Part shown: positions 55,523 to 63,968 of the stretch, piece by piece
How positions within the stretch are numbered: the first letter of the stretch is position 1
Layout: each line of letters starts with the position of its first letter
Origin: Trebonia sp963777905
GTDB taxonomy: Bacteria > Actinomycetota > Actinomycetes > Streptosporangiales > Streptosporangiaceae
Assembly (NCBI GenBank): GCA_963777905.1
Contig: CAVZSM010000020.1
Location: forward strand, 15,719 to 79,718
Direction: 5' to 3'
Length of the DNA stretch: 64,000 nt
The notes under the pieces: model-generated
The model's input: the letters and a program-made list of their open reading frames with translations, nothing else
Told to the model about the DNA's origin: nothing
The model's database searches: none
Made by a program: the position numbers and the translations under genes

Positions 55523-57118
55523 GTGAGCGAGCAGGAGCTTTTCACGCTGGCGGTGGCGATCGCCATCGTGGTCATTCTCGGCCGGGGCCTCGCCAACCGG
55601 CTCGAGATACCGGAAGCGATCGTGCTCGTCGTGCTCGGCATGCTCGCCAGCCTGATCCCGCAGGTCCCGAACATCACCCTGTCGCCGGACATCGTGCTGC
55701 TGGTGTTCGTCCCGCCGCTGATCTACAACGCCGCGTTCCTCAGCGCGCCTCGGGAGACCAGGGAGAACGCGGTGCCGATCACCGCGCTGGCGATCGGCGC
55801 GACCGGGGTGACGATCATCGGCGTGGGCTGGGTCAGCCGGCTTGTCCTGCCCGGCCTCGGCTGGGCGCCCGCGCTGGCGTTCGCCGCGGCGGTCGCGCCC
55901 ACCGACGCCGTCGCGGCCACGTCGGTGCTGTCCAGGCTGGGCGCGCCGCACCGGGTGGTGACGATCCTGGAAGGCGAGAGCCTGATCAACGACGCGGTTG
56001 CGCTGACCGCGTTCGGGCTGGCCGTCGAGGCGATGGCGCACCCGTTCACTATCGGCCACGGTTTGGTGCGGCTTGTCGAGGTCGTCGTCGGCGGGATCGC
56101 ATACGGGCTCGTCGTCGGGCTGGTGATCGGCCGCGTGCGGCGCTGGGTCAGCGATCCCTCGCTGCAGATCCTGGTCTCGCTGATCACGCCGTTCGTCGCC
56201 TACATCCCGGCCGAGCAGTTCCACGTGTCCGGCGTGCTGGCCGCCGCGACGACCGGCGTCTACCTCGGGACCAGGACCGAAGGCCTGCTCCAGCCGGCGT
56301 CGCGGCTCAGCGGCACGATGTTCTGGCGGACGCTGATCTTCCTGCTCGAGTCGGCGCTGTTCGTACTGCTCGGCCTGGAGCTGCGCTCGGTCGTGGACCA
56401 CCTGTCCACCACGATCTCGGTCGCCCGGCTGGCGGGCGCCTCCGCCGCGCTGGTGGCGGCGGTCATCGGCATCCGGCTGGCCTGGGAGCTGATCGTGTCG
56501 CCGCTGCTGCGACTGCTGCCCGGCAGGCACTCCTCCTACGTGCAGAACCCGTGGCGGCAGCGGTTCATCATCGGCTGGGGCGGCATGCGCGGCGCGATCA
56601 CGCTGGCGATCGCACTGAGCCTGCCGGAGCTGCTGCACGGGGAGCCGTTCACCCAGCGGTCCACGCTGATCTTCCTGGCCGCGGTCATCGTGGTGGCCAC
56701 GCTGATCGGCGAGGGCCTGACGCTCGCACCGCTGCTGCGCGCGCTCGGAATGGCGCAAAGCGACCTGCACCGCCGGGCGGAGGCCAGGGCGCGGGCGCGG
56801 GTCACCGAGGCCGGGCTGGCCAGGCTGGACGAGCTCGCCGAGGACGGTGAGGTGGACGAGGACACCGCCAGCCTGTACCGGCAGCTGTTCGAGATGCGGC
56901 TGGACCGGGTCCGCGCGGTGCTCGACGACACGGGCGACGGGGCGAGCGACGGCGCGGCCGCGGACGGCGCCGCCAGCCACCGCGACCTGCGCGCCGAGCT
57001 GCTGCGCGCGGAGCGGGACAAGCTCGCCGAGCTGTACGCCAAGGGGAAGATCACCGACGACGTCCGCCGCTCGATCTCCCGGACCCTCGACCTGCAGGAA
57101 CCGCGCCCCTTCCAGTGA
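55523..57118 (+). CDS. Na+/H+ antiporter, CPA1/NhaP family
   Basis: 531 residues. About twelve hydrophobic helices run from ELFTLAVAIAIVVILGRGLA to residue ~400. The ion-binding segment AAAVAPTDAVAATSVL has the expected Asp, and EGESLINDAVALTAFG is the conserved CPA1 ND motif; GGMRGAITLAIALSLP follows. A cytosolic helical tail of about 120 residues (RARARVTEAGLARLDELAED) may regulate it. It exchanges Na+ or K+ for H+ across the membrane. GTG 55523 follows GGGGGAGACCCG. It is followed after 39 nt by the LLM oxidoreductase gene. Confidence 0.9.
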   Translation: MSEQELFTLAVAIAIVVILGRGLANRLEIPEAIVLVVLGMLASLIPQVPNITLSPDIVLLVFVPPLIYNAAFLSAPRETRENAVPITALAIGATGVTIIGVGWVSRLVLPGLGWAPALAFAAAVAPTDAVAATSVLSRLGAPHRVVTILEGESLINDAVALTAFGLAVEAMAHPFTIGHGLVRLVEVVVGGIAYGLVVGLVIGRVRRWVSDPSLQILVSLITPFVAYIPAEQFHVSGVLAAATTGVYLGTRTEGLLQPASRLSGTMFWRTLIFLLESALFVLLGLELRSVVDHLSTTISVARLAGASAALVAAVIGIRLAWELIVSPLLRLLPGRHSSYVQNPWRQRFIIGWGGMRGAITLAIALSLPELLHGEPFTQRSTLIFLAAVIVVATLIGEGLTLAPLLRALGMAQSDLHRRAEARARARVTEAGLARLDELAEDGEVDEDTASLYRQLFEMRLDRVRAVLDDTGDGASDGAAADGAASHRDLRAELLRAERDKLAELYAKGKITDDVRRSISRTLDLQEPRPFQ

Positions 57119-57157
57119 ACGGGAATGAACCGCCCGCCCCGGGGAGATGACACTGAC

Positions 57158-58666
57158 ATGACGGCAGCGGAACTGCGGCAGCGCCTGCGACGCGTGGGAA
57201 TCTGGATGCCGCCGCCAGAACGAGCGGGCATCGACCCGGCAAAGACAGCGGCGGCCATCGAGGGAGCCGGGTTCACGTCGGTCTGGGTCGGCGGCGGGAA
57301 CGCCACCCCTGACGCGCTGGACCGGCTGCGGCCGCTGCTCGCGGGCAGCGAGAACCTGATCGTGGCGACGGGGATCGCCAACGTCTGGGCGTGGGATCCC
57401 GCGCGGCTGCGCGCCGCGGCGGCCGCCCTGGCCGCGGACTTCCCCGACCGGTTCATCCTGGGGCTCGGCGTCAGCCACGAGCCGGCGGTGACCGCGCTCG
57501 GCCACCCGTATCAGCGACCGCTGCGGAAGATGGAGAAGTTCCTCGACGAACTCGACCACCCGGCGGAACACGGGGCGGACGGCGACCTGCCGCCGGTCGT
57601 GCTCGCGGCGCTCGGGCCGAAGATGCTCGAGCTGTCCCGCGCCCAGACCGCCGGCGCGCACCCGTACTTCACCACACCGGAGCACACGGCGTTCGCGCGG
57701 TCGGTGCTCGGCAACGAGCCGCTGCTGGTGCCGGAGCAGGCGGTCTCGCTCGCCGGCGACGAGGCGGCGGGGCTGGCCGCGGGCCGCGCGTACGCGGCGC
57801 GCTACCTGCGGCTGCCGAACTACACCCGCAACCTGGAGCGGTTCGGCTTCACGCCGGCCGACTTCACGGACGCCGGCAGCGAGCGGCTGATCTCGGCGGT
57901 CATCCCGTCGGGGCCGCAGGCGGCGCTCGACACGGTGCGCGCGCACCTGGAGGCGGGCGCCGACCACGTGGTGATCCAGCCGCTCGACGGCGGCGGCGGG
58001 TTCGCGCCGGCCGCGCTCGGCGACCTGGCATCGGTCGTCACGGAGCTGATGGAGTTAGATTTTCCCGAACGGGCCCGTGGTGTCTCACCCGGCCGGGTAC
58101 CGCACCCCGGTCACGTCGTACAGGTGATGGATCGGGTCGTGAATGAGATAACGGCCGAACGACTCGACGGTGAACACCACGCCGTCACTGCGCCGCCCGG
58201 GCCGGCGCCACTGGTCGCCGCTGACGGCGGCGAACCGGCCGGCCAGGGTGTCCGCGGCGGCGCGAAGCTGCCGCGCGACCTCCGCCGGGTCCTGCTCGCC
58301 GTACCGGTCGGCGACCGCGGTCTCGTCCTGGTCCCAGTTCGGGTAGAGCGGGTCGTCCTCGGTCAGCATCAGCCCGAGGCGGTAGTGGTACAGCCGGAAC
58401 ACGTCCCTGACATGGCAGCCGTACTCGAGCGGCGACCACTTGCCGGGCAGCGGCCGCCGCGCGGCGTCCGGCGCGGCGAGCGGTTCCTGCCAGGCGGCGG
58501 CGTTCGCCCTGATCATCGCGGGGATGTCTGCCCTGGCGACCGAGCTGGTATCGAGGCCGCACTCGGGACACGGGCGGCGCAGCACCCACGTCCAGTCCTT
58601 GGTGTCAGGAATGATCGCCACATCGGCTTACGCTACAGTCCGCCCAGCCGTGGCCGCTCATTGTGA
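57158..58666 (+). CDS. LLM-class (F420-dependent type) oxidoreductase, abnormal 3' end
   Basis: The first ~300 residues form a complete luciferase-like TIM barrel of the TIGR03620/F420 type: GIWMPPPERAGIDPAKTAAA, FILGLGVSHEPAVTALGHPY, RYLRLPNYTRNLERFGF and GADHVVIQPLDGGGGF. It should reduce or oxidise a small substrate with F420 or flavin. The family normally ends near LASVVTELMEL (about 58055), but here the frame has no stop and runs on to 58666, wholly antisense to the DinB gene. A lost stop, a one-base shift (TAG is present at 58056-58058 in another frame) or a read-through tail are possible. ATG 57158 is preferred over 57125. Confidence 0.75.
   Translation: MTAAELRQRLRRVGIWMPPPERAGIDPAKTAAAIEGAGFTSVWVGGGNATPDALDRLRPLLAGSENLIVATGIANVWAWDPARLRAAAAALAADFPDRFILGLGVSHEPAVTALGHPYQRPLRKMEKFLDELDHPAEHGADGDLPPVVLAALGPKMLELSRAQTAGAHPYFTTPEHTAFARSVLGNEPLLVPEQAVSLAGDEAAGLAAGRAYAARYLRLPNYTRNLERFGFTPADFTDAGSERLISAVIPSGPQAALDTVRAHLEAGADHVVIQPLDGGGGFAPAALGDLASVVTELMELDFPERARGVSPGRVPHPGHVVQVMDRVVNEITAERLDGEHHAVTAPPGPAPLVAADGGEPAGQGVRGGAKLPRDLRRVLLAVPVGDRGLVLVPVRVERVVLGQHQPEAVVVQPEHVPDMAAVLERRPLAGQRPPRGVRRGERFLPGGGVRPDHRGDVCPGDRAGIEAALGTRAAQHPRPVLGVRNDRHIGLRYSPPSRGRSL
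58067..58081. repeat. Dispersed GGGCCC-centred 15-bp element, copy 3
   Basis: GAACGGGCCCGTGGT, preceded by TTTTCCC, lies between the expected end of the LLM gene and the convergent DinB stop. That is a position where a terminator would be expected. Confidence 0.5.
58085..58621 (-). CDS. DinB-family protein
   Basis: 178 residues of the DinB/YfiT-like four-helix bundle. A short N-terminal extension with PCPECGLD precedes ADIPAMIRANAAAWQ. The three metal-binding His are likely those in WSPLEYGCHVRDVFRLYHYR and LIHDPIHHLYDV. Relatives use a thiol (mycothiol or bacillithiol) in detoxification, but the substrate here is unknown. The start is GTG 58621. The gene lies fully antisense to the over-long LLM reading frame and is the more reliable call in the overlap. 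Confidence 0.85.
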   Translation of the reverse strand: MAIIPDTKDWTWVLRRPCPECGLDTSSVARADIPAMIRANAAAWQEPLAAPDAARRPLPGKWSPLEYGCHVRDVFRLYHYRLGLMLTEDDPLYPNWDQDETAVADRYGEQDPAEVARQLRAAADTLAGRFAAVSGDQWRRPGRRSDGVVFTVESFGRYLIHDPIHHLYDVTGVRYPAG

Positions 58667-58686
58667 TTTATCCAATCAGTGAAAAA

Positions 58687-58827
58687 ATGCGGAGCATGGC
58701 AGTCAGCGAAGGCGGGGACGGCGGTCTCATCCGCGTCCTCGGCATCATCTACCTGATCCGGCTATTCCAGGTGCGCAGGCGGCGCAGGCGCGAGGTACGG
58801 GCGGACGGCGAGCAGCGCGAGAAGTGA
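58687..58827 (+). CDS. Small protein with one hydrophobic segment
   Basis: 46 residues from ATG 58687 (or 37 or so from a second ATG at 58696). A short glycine-rich start leads to LIRVLGIIYLIRLFQV, followed by a cluster of arginines (VRRRRRREV) and an acidic-basic tail. The pattern is a hydrophobic or amphipathic helix with a positive cytoplasmic flank. No family is recognised. Confidence 0.35.
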   Translation: MRSMAVSEGGDGGLIRVLGIIYLIRLFQVRRRRRREVRADGEQREK

Positions 58828-59003
58828 CAGCCGCCGGCCGCTGCCCGGCGGCAGGGGTTTAGCACGCCTCCTCGCACGAGATTCGCCCGTCACGACCACC
58901 TGGTAGGCGCAGACGCGGCGTTAATAATGCGTGAACGCGTTGGCGGGTCACTCACCGCTGCCGGATAATCTTCGACAAGAGTGTCGTCTCTACGGGAGGC
59001 CTC

Positions 59004-59855
59004 ATGCCGGCGAACGGCAGCCCCGACGAGACCATCCCCGCTGTCGCGGGCGATCCGGACTGGCTGCCACCCGAGATCAACGTGACGGTGGCGCACCCGG
59101 CCCGGGTCTACGACTACTTGCTCGGCGGCAAGGACAACTTCTCCGCCGACCGGGCGCTGGGCGATGCCGTCGCCAAGGCGATGCCGTCGGCGCGCGAGAT
59201 GGTCCGCGCGAACCGCGCCTTCCTTGGCCGTGCCGTCCGCTACCTGGTCACGGAGGCGGGTGTCAGGCAGTTCCTCGACGTCGGCACCGGCATCCCCACG
59301 GCGGGGAACACGCACGAGGTCGCGCAGGCGGTCGCGCCGGAGAGCCGGATCGCCTACGTGGACAACGACCCGATCGTGCTCGCGCACGCGCGGGCCCTGA
59401 TCACCAGCGACCCGGTCGGCGCCACCGCGTTCATCCGGGCCGACCTGCGCCACCCGGACACGATCCTCGATGCCCCGGCGCTGCGCCGCACCCTGGACCT
59501 CGGCGAGCCGGTCGCCCTGATGCTGATCGCGATCCTGATGTACATCAGGGACGAGGAAGACCCGCGGGGCCTGGTGTCGGCGCTGATGGACGCGCTGCCG
59601 TCGGGCAGCTACCTCGCCCTCACCCATCCCACCGCGGACTTCAGCCCGGACGAGGTGGCCGGCGCCGTTGCGGCGACCGAGAAGGGGGGCATCTCGTTCA
59701 CGCCGCGGAGCCAGGCGGAGGTCGCCGCGTTCTTCGACGGACTCGAGCTGGTGGACCCGGGCGTGGTCCCTATCCTTGCCTGGCACCCGGAGGGCGTCCC
59801 TCCCGGCGATCCGCGCGCCGCGTACTACTACGGGGCGATGGGCCGCAAGCCCTGA
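59004..59855 (+). CDS. SAV2177-type SAM-dependent methyltransferase (Methyltransf_19)
   Basis: 283 residues, a paralogue of the protein at 44.4 kb. ARVYDYLLGGKDNFSADRAL carries the family motif. FLDVGTGIPTAGNTHEVAQA is the SAM loop and IAYVDNDPIVLAHA the acidic ribose contact. SYLALTHPTADFSPDE and AAFFDGLELVDPGVV are later family segments. The ATG at 59004 follows GGGAGG. The function of the family is undetermined. It is followed closely by an acyl-CoA dehydrogenase gene, but the 47-nt gap and different themes do not prove an operon. Confidence 0.88.
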   Translation: MPANGSPDETIPAVAGDPDWLPPEINVTVAHPARVYDYLLGGKDNFSADRALGDAVAKAMPSAREMVRANRAFLGRAVRYLVTEAGVRQFLDVGTGIPTAGNTHEVAQAVAPESRIAYVDNDPIVLAHARALITSDPVGATAFIRADLRHPDTILDAPALRRTLDLGEPVALMLIAILMYIRDEEDPRGLVSALMDALPSGSYLALTHPTADFSPDEVAGAVAATEKGGISFTPRSQAEVAAFFDGLELVDPGVVPILAWHPEGVPPGDPRAAYYYGAMGRKP

Positions 59856-59902
59856 GCCTCGTACTCTGTGGGTCAAGGATGGTGCCGACGATGGGAGCGG
59901 TC

Positions 59903-61048
59903 ATGCCCGCCGCGCGACTGATGCCAACCGGAGAGTCCGCCGAACTGATCGAGCTGACGCGCAGCATCGCCGACAAGGAGCTGCGCCCGGCGGTGGACGA
60001 GGACGAGCGTGCACACGCGTTCCCCCGCGAGGCGTTCAGGACGCTCGGCCGGGCGGGACTGCTGAGCCTGCCCTATCCAGAAGAGTACGGCGGCGGCGGT
60101 CAGCCCTATGAGGTTTACCTGCAGGTGCTCGAGGAGATCGCCGCGGCCTGGGCGGCCGTCGGCGTCGGTGTCAGCGTGCACGCGCTGAGCTGCTTCGGGC
60201 TCTTCCACGCAGGCACTGAGGAGCAGAGGCGGCGGTGGCTGCCTGACATGCTCGGCGGTGAGCTTCTCGGGGCCTACTGCCTGTCCGAGGCGCACGCCGG
60301 CTCCGACCCGGCCGCGATGCGCACCCGCGCGGTCCGCGACGGAGAGGACTACGTCATCACCGGGTCGAAGGCCTGGACCACGCACGGCGGGGTCGCGGAC
60401 TTCTACAAGGTGATGGCCCGCACGAGTGACGACGGCGGGCGCGGGATCTCCTGCTTCCTGGTGCCCGCCAGTTCTGCCGGCCTGTCCGCGGATACGCCGG
60501 AGGACAAGATGGGACTGATGAGCTCTGTTACCGCGACGATGCTCTTCGACGGCGTCCGGATCCCCGCCGAGCGGCGACTGGGGGAGGAGGGCGAGGGCCT
60601 GCCGATCGCGCTAGCCGGCCTGGACTCCGGCCGCCTGGGTATCGCGGCGGTAGCGACCGGCGTCGCCCAGGCCGCCCTCGATGTGGCCGTGACCTACGCG
60701 AAGGAGCGCGAGACCTTCGGCAAGCCGGTCATCGACCACCAGGGGCTGGCGTTCCTGCTCGCCGACATGGCCGCCGCCACCGAATCCGCACGGGCGACCT
60801 ACCTGTACGCCGCGCGGCTGCGCGACGCCGGACGCCCCTTCTCCCGGCAGGCGTCGATCGCGAAGATGATCGCCACCGACAACGCGATGAAGGTGACCAC
60901 CGACGCGGTCCAGGTACTCGGCGGCGCCGGCTATACCAGGGACTTCCCTGTGGAGCGCTACATGCGCGAGACCAAGGTGATGCAGATCTTCGAGGGCACC
61001 AACCAGATCCAGCGGATGGTGATCAGCCGCGACCTTGCCCGCTCGTGA
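59903..61048 (+). CDS. Acyl-CoA dehydrogenase
   Basis: 381 residues, the standard length. The N-terminal helical domain is followed by YCLSEAHAGSDPAAMRTRAV (the first family signature), ITGSKAWTTHGGVADFYKVM for FAD binding, and the C-terminal signature QVLGGAGYTRDFPVERYMRE. MQIFEGTNQIQRMVISRDLA holds the expected catalytic Glu (FEGT). It introduces a trans-2,3 double bond into an acyl-CoA, passing electrons to ETF. ATG 59903 has GGGAG five nt upstream; ATGs at 59879 and 59891 are alternatives. Confidence 0.9.
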   Translation: MPAARLMPTGESAELIELTRSIADKELRPAVDEDERAHAFPREAFRTLGRAGLLSLPYPEEYGGGGQPYEVYLQVLEEIAAAWAAVGVGVSVHALSCFGLFHAGTEEQRRRWLPDMLGGELLGAYCLSEAHAGSDPAAMRTRAVRDGEDYVITGSKAWTTHGGVADFYKVMARTSDDGGRGISCFLVPASSAGLSADTPEDKMGLMSSVTATMLFDGVRIPAERRLGEEGEGLPIALAGLDSGRLGIAAVATGVAQAALDVAVTYAKERETFGKPVIDHQGLAFLLADMAAATESARATYLYAARLRDAGRPFSRQASIAKMIATDNAMKVTTDAVQVLGGAGYTRDFPVERYMRETKVMQIFEGTNQIQRMVISRDLARS

Positions 61049-61128
61049 TCGACTGCGGCCGCGCCCGGTGACCCGCGCCTGGGCCTGTAGCTTTTATCAG
61101 CACCTCTACGATGTTTGTGCTCTTAACT

Positions 61129-61157
61129 TCTAACACGATGTTAGGCCAAGTGTTAGA
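61129..61157. promoter_or_regulatory. Overlapping TGTTAG palindromes
   Basis: CTAACACGATGTTAG (61130-61144) is a palindrome with a 3-nt centre, and a further TGTTAG at 61151-61156 makes a second 8-bp inverted pair (61129-61136 with 61150-61157). It resembles an operator but lies between the 3' ends of two convergent genes, in an AT-richer patch, so its use is unclear. Confidence 0.35.
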
Positions 61158-61203
61158 TCTCGCCGCCGTCCCGTTCATGCCCATTTTGGATAGAAGACTG
61201 GCC

Positions 61204-61227
61204 GGGAGGGGGACCTGTCCCCCTCCC
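61204..61227. terminator. Bidirectional hairpin between convergent genes
   Basis: GGGAGGGGGAC (61204-61214) is a perfect inverse of 61217-61227. AT-rich flanks (GTTAATTGG on one side, CTTCTATCC when read from the other) suit termination of both the acyl-CoA dehydrogenase and EthD-like genes. Confidence 0.7.
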
Positions 61228-61278
61228 GTTAATTGGTTGCTGCAGTGACGGCGGGACCGGAATCTGTCTCGTGTCGGC

Positions 61279-61617
61279 CTAGGCGTCGTCAAGGACCTCC
61301 GCGAATGCGATCACTACGCCCCCTGTGGCGTGCTCGAGGGTAGCGCCGACAAGGGCACCCGCTTCTGCGGCGGCATCGCTGGCCGCCGCGTAGTCGGCAA
61401 AGTACAGGTCCAACAGTCGGTATGCCGGGGTCGGGCTGCCGTCTTCCTTAGGCCAGACCTTCGACGCCTGCAGCCTAGTCAGACCGGGGAGCTTCCGCGC
61501 CAGCACAAGCTGCTCGGGGTAAGCCGCCTCGAAGGCGGCCGGGTCGGTGGGGTTGGAATAGACGAAGCTGATCTTGGTCGGCTTGTCCTGACTAGCTTCA
61601 CCAGCTGTCGATGTCAT
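61279..61617 (-). CDS. EthD-family protein
   Basis: 112 residues. KISFVYSNPTDPAAFEAAYP begins the ferredoxin-like EthD fold, then LARKLPGLTRLQASKVWPKE and LLDLYFADYAAASDAAAEAG. These small proteins act in degradation or as accessory proteins of monooxygenases and are often next to an AraC regulator. Here one is divergent at 61847. ATG 61617 is preceded by AAGGA with 9-nt spacing. Confidence 0.85.
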   Translation of the reverse strand: MTSTAGEASQDKPTKISFVYSNPTDPAAFEAAYPEQLVLARKLPGLTRLQASKVWPKEDGSPTPAYRLLDLYFADYAAASDAAAEAGALVGATLEHATGGVVIAFAEVLDDA

Positions 61618-61846
61618 GGTCCTGTTTCCTTCTGGTCGAGTTATGCCTGTCGGGTGCGATAAGTTTGACGCAAGCGAGCGGACCCAGATCTGGACGAGAA
61701 TGTCGGGCGAACTTCCAATGGCTCGGTTGCTTCGCCAATGGAAGAAGTTGACACCTGATAGAGCGCCCAACCTGGTCCTAAGCCCGTCCGATTGGTCGCT
61801 CCACTCACTGTTCGTCGAGCGTATTTCGAGGAATTGGGTAGAGACA

Positions 61847-62827
61847 ATGACCGCTCCGCCGGAACATCTTGCCGATCGTCCAGCGCTCGAGGACGCCGCG
61901 CTCGGCCTCGACGCAAATGGCCAGCCGCACGACTTGCTCTCGGAGTTGCTCCGGAGCGTCCGTCTGAGCGGAGAACGGATCGTTGCGTACGCTCCGCAGC
62001 AGACTTTCTCGATCAGCTTCGCCGATATCGGCACCCTGCACATCATTGAAGAGGGCGAACTCGTGCTTCGGATCGACGGCGACCCGCGCGTCGAGCGCGT
62101 GAGTCGCGGCGATGTCGTCCTGCTCCCGCGCGGCGACCCGCACCACATCAGCGACGCAGGCAAGCGCGCGCACGCGACCGTGCGCGCCGGCGCATCCGAG
62201 CACGATGCGCACGCACCCGAGCCAACGCGCTGGCTCTGCGGAACATTCACGATCGGCGACCCGCAAGCGAGCCACCTGCTCGCGAGCCTCCCGGCCGTGA
62301 TCATCTTGCGCAGCGCCCGCGGCCCAGCGCTCGAAGGGCTCGAAGTGGCCCGCAGGATGCTCCTATTCGAGATGCAATCGCCCTCTCAAGGATCGGCGGT
62401 GATGGTCGCCCGCATCCTCGATCTGCTCTTCATCCAGATTCTGCGCGCCTGGGCCGCTGGCACGGACGCTGAGCCGAACTGGCTGGCCGGTGCGCTCGAG
62501 CCGCAGATCGGTCTGGCCTTGAGCGCTATCCATCGAGACCCTGGTCACGACTGGACAGTCGAGGAGTTGGCCCGAGCGTGCAGCCTTTCCCGGTCGGCGT
62601 TCGCTGCGCGGTTCGTCGCTCGCGTCGGGAAGCCGCCAGCCGCCTATCTCGCGCACGTACGACTGGACGCCGCCACCGACCTGCTCCGTGGCACCTCCCT
62701 TCCGGTCACGCTCATCGCGGAGAACGTCGGCTACACGTCGGAGGCGGCATTCAGCCGCGCGTTCAAGCACCGCTACGGCACGCCACCGGCTCGCTGGCGA
62801 CAAGACATACGAGCGAAACACTCGTGA
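61847..62827 (+). CDS. AraC-family transcriptional regulator (AraC_binding_2/Cupin_6)
   Basis: 326 residues. The N-terminal cupin contains DLLSELLRSVRLSGERIVAY, the usual opening of this subfamily, with FADIGTLHIIEEGEL and LLPRGDPHHISDAG. The AraC DNA-binding domain follows: WTVEELARACSLSRSAFAAR, PVTLIAENVGYTSEAAFSRA, ending GTPPARWRQDIR. ATG 61847 gives the expected N-terminus; the frame upstream of it is not family-like. It is divergent from the EthD gene, which it probably controls. GC is slightly lower than in neighbours, suggesting recent acquisition of the pair. Confidence 0.85.
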   Translation: MTAPPEHLADRPALEDAALGLDANGQPHDLLSELLRSVRLSGERIVAYAPQQTFSISFADIGTLHIIEEGELVLRIDGDPRVERVSRGDVVLLPRGDPHHISDAGKRAHATVRAGASEHDAHAPEPTRWLCGTFTIGDPQASHLLASLPAVIILRSARGPALEGLEVARRMLLFEMQSPSQGSAVMVARILDLLFIQILRAWAAGTDAEPNWLAGALEPQIGLALSAIHRDPGHDWTVEELARACSLSRSAFAARFVARVGKPPAAYLAHVRLDAATDLLRGTSLPVTLIAENVGYTSEAAFSRAFKHRYGTPPARWRQDIRAKHS

Positions 62828-63026
62828 GCGGCCCTAGCGGGCTGTAGTCAGCGACTGAGTGCGACACGCTGCCGGACCCTGGGTCCGCCGACCTGCTTGA
62901 TGCCGGGGTCGGCGCATTCGCGCATGGTGGCCTCCTGGGCTGGTTGTCCACCGGAAGCCGCAGCGGCGGCGCCCGAACGCGGCGCGGGGGACAAGGTTAC
63001 CGTCGGCCCGCGCTCTGTCGGGGTGC
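62828..63026. other. Convergent intergenic region
   Basis: About 200 bp between the AraC-type gene and the MBL hydrolase. I see no convincing small gene and no strong hairpin. Confidence 0.4.
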
Positions 63027-63968
63027 TCAGGGCGACGGCATCCTGAGCAGCAGCGTGACCTTGCGGCGGCCGCGGCCGGCCAGGCCGCGGGCGATCTCCC
63101 GCAGCACGGCGGGCACGCACGGGCCGTTGTAGATGGCGAAGTCGCCGAACTTGTGCACGCCCGGCTTGTCCTGCACCTGGCGGGCGGCGTCCCGCACGGC
63201 CAGCAGCCTGCCGAGGCTGAGCTGCAGCGGCGGCTCGTCCGGCTGGTACCGGCAGCCGATCGGGTAGTCGCGGTCCGGCCGGGTCGTCATCTCGATGTGG
63301 CAGCCGAGCACGTGGCTGACCCGCCGGGTGGCGGTGAACTCGGCGAGCCGGTCCAGGCTGGCGGTGAACGCCGCCATGTCCCGTACGTACAGCCGTCCCG
63401 GGTACACGGTGTCCCCGGTGAGCAGGAAGCCGGTGCGCTCGTCGTAGACGGTGATCGCCGCGTCCTGGTGGCCAGGCGAGCCGGTGATCTCCAGCCGGCG
63501 GCCGCCGAGATCGAAGGCCAGCACCTGGCCGGGCCAGCTAGTGAAGCCGAAGTAGGCCTGCACGTCGCCAAGCTCACGGCCGACGACCGTGGTGTCCGGC
63601 AGGCCGGCGAAGTCGCCGTCGCCGGCCACGTGGTCGCCGTGCCCGTGGGTGTGCGCCACCACCAGCTGGTGGCCGGGCGTGTCCCGTTCCCCGTCCCTGA
63701 GCAGGGAGTCCACCGTCTCCCGCACGCCGCCGCCGGCCACCGCGCCGGTGTCGAGCAGGATCGCCCGCTCGGCGCCGCACAGCAGGTACAGGAACGGCGC
63801 CTCGTAGTTCAGGTCCTTGCTCTGCCGCAGGATGAACGTGTCGTCATCGACGCGCACCACCTGGACCTTGGGATCGGCGGGCCCGCCAGGCGGCGACCCG
63901 TGAATCCACCGCACGCCGGCCAGCGGATCGCGCTGGGTGGTACCCGCGTCTTTTGTCCCGTCCGCCAT
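63027..63968 (-). CDS. MBL-fold metallo-hydrolase
   Basis: 313 residues of the metallo-beta-lactamase fold. AILLDTGAVAGGG precedes the metal motif VVAHTHGHGDHVAGDGDFAG (HxHxDH). Further ligands are in EITGSPGHQDAAITVY, LLTGDTVYPGRLYV (bridging Asp) and VLGCHIEMT. It hydrolyses an unknown ester, thioester or lactone using two metal ions. Its start ATG 63968 lies near the window end; no Shine-Dalgarno is strong. No signal peptide is visible, so it is cytosolic. Confidence 0.88.
   Translation of the reverse strand: MADGTKDAGTTQRDPLAGVRWIHGSPPGGPADPKVQVVRVDDDTFILRQSKDLNYEAPFLYLLCGAERAILLDTGAVAGGGVRETVDSLLRDGERDTPGHQLVVAHTHGHGDHVAGDGDFAGLPDTTVVGRELGDVQAYFGFTSWPGQVLAFDLGGRRLEITGSPGHQDAAITVYDERTGFLLTGDTVYPGRLYVRDMAAFTASLDRLAEFTATRRVSHVLGCHIEMTTRPDRDYPIGCRYQPDEPPLQLSLGRLLAVRDAARQVQDKPGVHKFGDFAIYNGPCVPAVLREIARGLAGRGRRKVTLLLRMPSP

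Noticed and set aside
58931..59902. N-terminal extension of the acyl-CoA dehydrogenase frame
   Set aside because: It is the +1 shadow of the methyltransferase gene; the real dehydrogenase starts at about 59903.
61616..61846. N-terminal extension of the second AraC regulator
   Set aside because: The extra 77 residues are not family-like and would overlap the divergent EthD start and its promoter.
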